From contig PBPU01000084.1 of the NCBI GenBank assembly GCA_002724825.1, forward strand, positions 8,602 to 24,036: DNA of 15,435 nucleotides, read 5' to 3'. Of this stretch, positions 15,238-15,435 are shown one piece after another; the stretch's first letter is position 1; each line of letters begins with the position of its first letter. The translations under genes and the position numbers were made by a program. The stretch is from Acidimicrobiaceae bacterium. Its GTDB lineage: Bacteria; Actinomycetota; Acidimicrobiia; Acidimicrobiales; UBA8592. The notes beneath the pieces were generated by a model. The model saw only the letters and a list, made by a program, of their open reading frames with translations, was not told the DNA's origin and did not search any database.

Positions 15238-15240
15238 AAT

Positions 15241-15435
15241 ATGCCTAACGAGAATGACTCAGAAGATCTAGCCCCGAACTTCCATGGCGCGTATAGAGAG
15301 CCGGACGAAGGAAGAAAACACCCAAATGAGGAGATTTCTCAACCTGATGAGAATTTTATAGATACCAACTTCCACCGATTTGATTATGAAGTGGATTCTT
15401 ATGGCAACGTTTTCTCAAGTGGTGACATAGATAAG
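15241..15435 (+). CDS. Unrecognised acidic protein, N-terminal part only
   Basis: The frame is open from the ATG at 15241 to the window edge (65 codons), with an in-frame TAG at 15235 fixing the earliest ATG start. It begins MPNENDSEDLAPNFHGAYRE. About 17 of 65 residues are Asp/Glu and there is no hydrophobic stretch, so the visible part is hydrophilic and probably disordered, with no signal peptide. No motif is recognised. In actinobacteria ftsY often follows smc and FtsY can have an acidic N-terminus, but nothing diagnostic is visible here and the 133-bp gap after smc argues for a separate unit. TATTTATAGAAT precedes the ATG and could hold a -10; no SD is seen. Confidence 0.55.
   Translation, partial: MPNENDSEDLAPNFHGAYREPDEGRKHPNEEISQPDENFIDTNFHRFDYEVDSYGNVFSSGDIDK

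Noticed and set aside
1..15435. CRISPR array, insertion sequence, prophage or defence system
   Set aside because: No regularly spaced direct repeats, no transposase or integrase frames, and no terminal inverted repeats were seen; all long frames are housekeeping genes.

Overview
This 15.4 kb window is a chromosomal housekeeping segment, most probably from an actinomycetote with moderate-to-low GC. Three points support this. The gene order recG – rsmD – coaD – coiled-coil SepIVA-type protein – YceD/DUF177 – rpmF … rnc – mutM – smc is the actinobacterial arrangement. The coiled-coil protein matches mycobacterial Rv2927c in layout and in its C-terminal block. Several genes lack a Shine-Dalgarno and instead have a TANNNT -10 box 6-8 nt before the start codon, as in leaderless actinobacterial transcripts. 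A lineage such as Acidimicrobiia is possible but cannot be proven from the sequence alone.

Layout: 1-1833 (minus strand) holds a small cold-shock-like protein followed by an ATP-type PEP carboxykinase (pckA) that runs off the left edge. From 1993 almost everything reads rightward: fakA (fatty-acid kinase ATP subunit), recG, rsmD, coaD, sepIVA-like, yceD/DUF177, rpmF, plsX, acpP, rnc, a mutM-family gene, and smc. A 50-residue zinc-ribbon gene lies on the minus strand between recG and rsmD. After smc comes a short region with a tRNA-Leu-like 5' fragment and a 20-codon leader ORF, then the start of an unrecognised, very acidic protein that runs off the right edge.

Functionally, fakA, coaD, plsX and acpP serve fatty-acid activation, CoA/phosphopantetheine supply and phospholipid synthesis. 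rpmF, rsmD, yceD and rnc serve ribosome and rRNA maturation. recG, mutM-like and smc serve DNA repair and chromosome organisation. The SepIVA-like protein belongs to septation and envelope growth.

The most striking observation is the mutM-family gene (10725-11561). It has a full-length, uninterrupted frame and is clearly homologous to Fpg, but essentially all catalytic and lesion-recognition residues are replaced: the N-terminal Pro, the hairpin Lys, the Met/Arg/Phe triad, the Asn of the helix-two-turn-helix, the zinc-finger Arg, and three of four zinc Cys. It looks like a maintained pseudoenzyme or repurposed DNA-binding protein. No CRISPR array, insertion sequence, phage gene or rRNA gene was found, and no intergenic stretch exceeds 160 bp.
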